The position numbers and the translations under genes were made by a program. A stretch of 64,000 nucleotides of DNA from Volvox africanus (lineage: Eukaryota; Chlorophyta; Chlorophyceae; Chlamydomonadales; Volvocaceae), in NCBI GenBank assembly GCA_030268105.1, contig BSDZ01000004.1:5377001-5441000 (forward strand), read 5' to 3'. Below the pieces are notes generated by a model. It was not told the origin of the DNA. It ran no database searches and saw only the letters and a program-made list of their open reading frames with translations. Below are positions 63,173 to 64,000 of this stretch, one piece after another (within the stretch, counting starts at the first letter, position 1; each line of letters begins with the position of its first letter).

Positions 63173-63575
63173 TAGACCGCTTGGCACAGCGATCTGTAGA
63201 CAGACACAGCAACATGGCTGTCCTTACTTCCATTAGCAAATACTAAAAAGGATTTTAGCTGTATACTAGTATTCCAGATCAATAATAACTGGTTTTGCTG
63301 TACTGAATTTGCCGTAGTCAGTCGGTTGAATCTCGTTCCCGGGAAGGACGAGTAGGACGGGCCAAGACATCGCGCACTCACGATGTCGACAGGACAGCGC
63401 CATTTGCACAATATCGATCGGTTTTTGGTCCTAATTTTATATTATGTAACAATTCTTGAGTCAAACGTGTAGATATCCTAAGCTCAGAGGTATGCACCAG
63501 TTTATCAGCAAGCCCTTTCAGCGATACGGCTCAGGCACACGGGCAGTTTGAGTTCATGAGAACTGTGATAATGAG

Positions 63576-64000
63576 ATGTTCATCCATAATGGAAACGTTT
63601 CTACCTGGAGGCTGTGGGTATGTTTCCACAACTCTCCTCGTTGAAAGCGATGATAATTCTTTAAATGTTAAGCTTAATTCATACTGGTTTTACAGAATGG
63701 CGTTGGATGGTTCGTCTTGCTAATCCAAGCTTTCGCACTTGCACATCCAGCTAAAGGTAGGACGCCAGCGCATTCATAATATCAACATGAAAACGTTATT
63801 TATACTTTAGCTATCAGTGCTATTCGCGACAGGAGCTGTAAATCGTACTCAAGTATGAGGACTAACATGCGGCATGTTAAACAAGTGAGCCGCCCATTCA
63901 CTCACCCTTGGGTCAAACTGCAGGCCCAGTTAACCTCGAAGCAGCGCACGTTGTATCAGGAAGCTTGCCTGCCGAGAACTGTCAGAGCGGACCTCCGCAA
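63576..64000 (+). CDS. N-terminal exons of an unrecognised secreted or membrane protein (partial)
   Basis: Three candidate exons, 63576-63617, 63696-63756 and 63924 to the window end, join in phase with clean cag acceptors and gtatgt/gtagga donors. The product begins MFIHNGNVSTWRLW, then a hydrophobic segment (GWFVLLIQAFALAHPAK) that could be a signal peptide, then GPVNLEAAHVVSG and LPAENCQ. No family is recognised. The gene runs off the window, and the first exon is the least secure. Confidence 0.4.

Overview
The window is eukaryotic nuclear DNA from a green alga, most likely volvocine (Volvox/Chlamydomonas type). Evidence: many short exons with GT-AG introns; TGTAA poly(A) signals; a 135-residue histone H3 with ARKTP and one intron, paired divergently with H4; a flagellar axoneme protein; a chloroplast-lumen Psb27-type protein; and very long PAS/guanylate cyclase proteins padded with Gly, Ala and Gln runs. 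I built gene models by matching exons by hand. Each of the seven complete protein-gene models closes in one reading frame from ATG to stop.

Layout. 1.0-14.4 kb, minus: 13-exon guanylate cyclase (2168 aa model). 17.06-17.35 kb, plus: broken fragment of a Rickettsia-type ribosomal protein L3 gene inside a non-coding stretch. 20.0-26.2 kb, minus: JmjN/JmjC histone demethylase of the KDM4 type, apparently ending in a four-AT-hook tail. 26.5-32.7 kb, plus: 12-exon M20 metallodipeptidase with a signal peptide, divergent from the demethylase across about 390 bp. 36.5-47.0 kb, plus: second guanylate cyclase (12 exons, 2025 aa model), a paralogue of the first in opposite orientation. 47.0-52.7 kb: no recognisable gene. 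52.8-56.3 kb, minus: CFAP210 (CCDC173) microtubule inner protein. 56.6-59.4 kb, plus: Psb27-like lumenal photosystem II assembly factor. 60.1-61.15 kb: divergent H4/H3 pair, each with a 3' histone stem-loop. 61.25-63.17 kb: decayed DIRS/Ngaro-type tyrosine-recombinase retroelement between direct repeats. 63.6-64.0 kb: first exons of a secreted or membrane protein cut by the window edge.

The two cyclases face each other 5' to 5', with about 22 kb holding the demethylase and peptidase between them. Both keep the two metal Asp residues, the Glu/Cys pair typical of GTP specificity, and the transition-state Asn/Arg. They share the same catalytic exon plan, including a 16-nt microexon. Nearly identical patches that run into introns point to recent gene conversion between otherwise diverged copies. 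Two short dispersed repeat families sit in introns.

The most unusual items are the rickettsial L3 relic, the converted inverted cyclase pair, the demethylase/AT-hook fusion with a probable GC-AG intron, and the decayed YR retroelement next to histone H3. All gene models are manual and lack transcript support.
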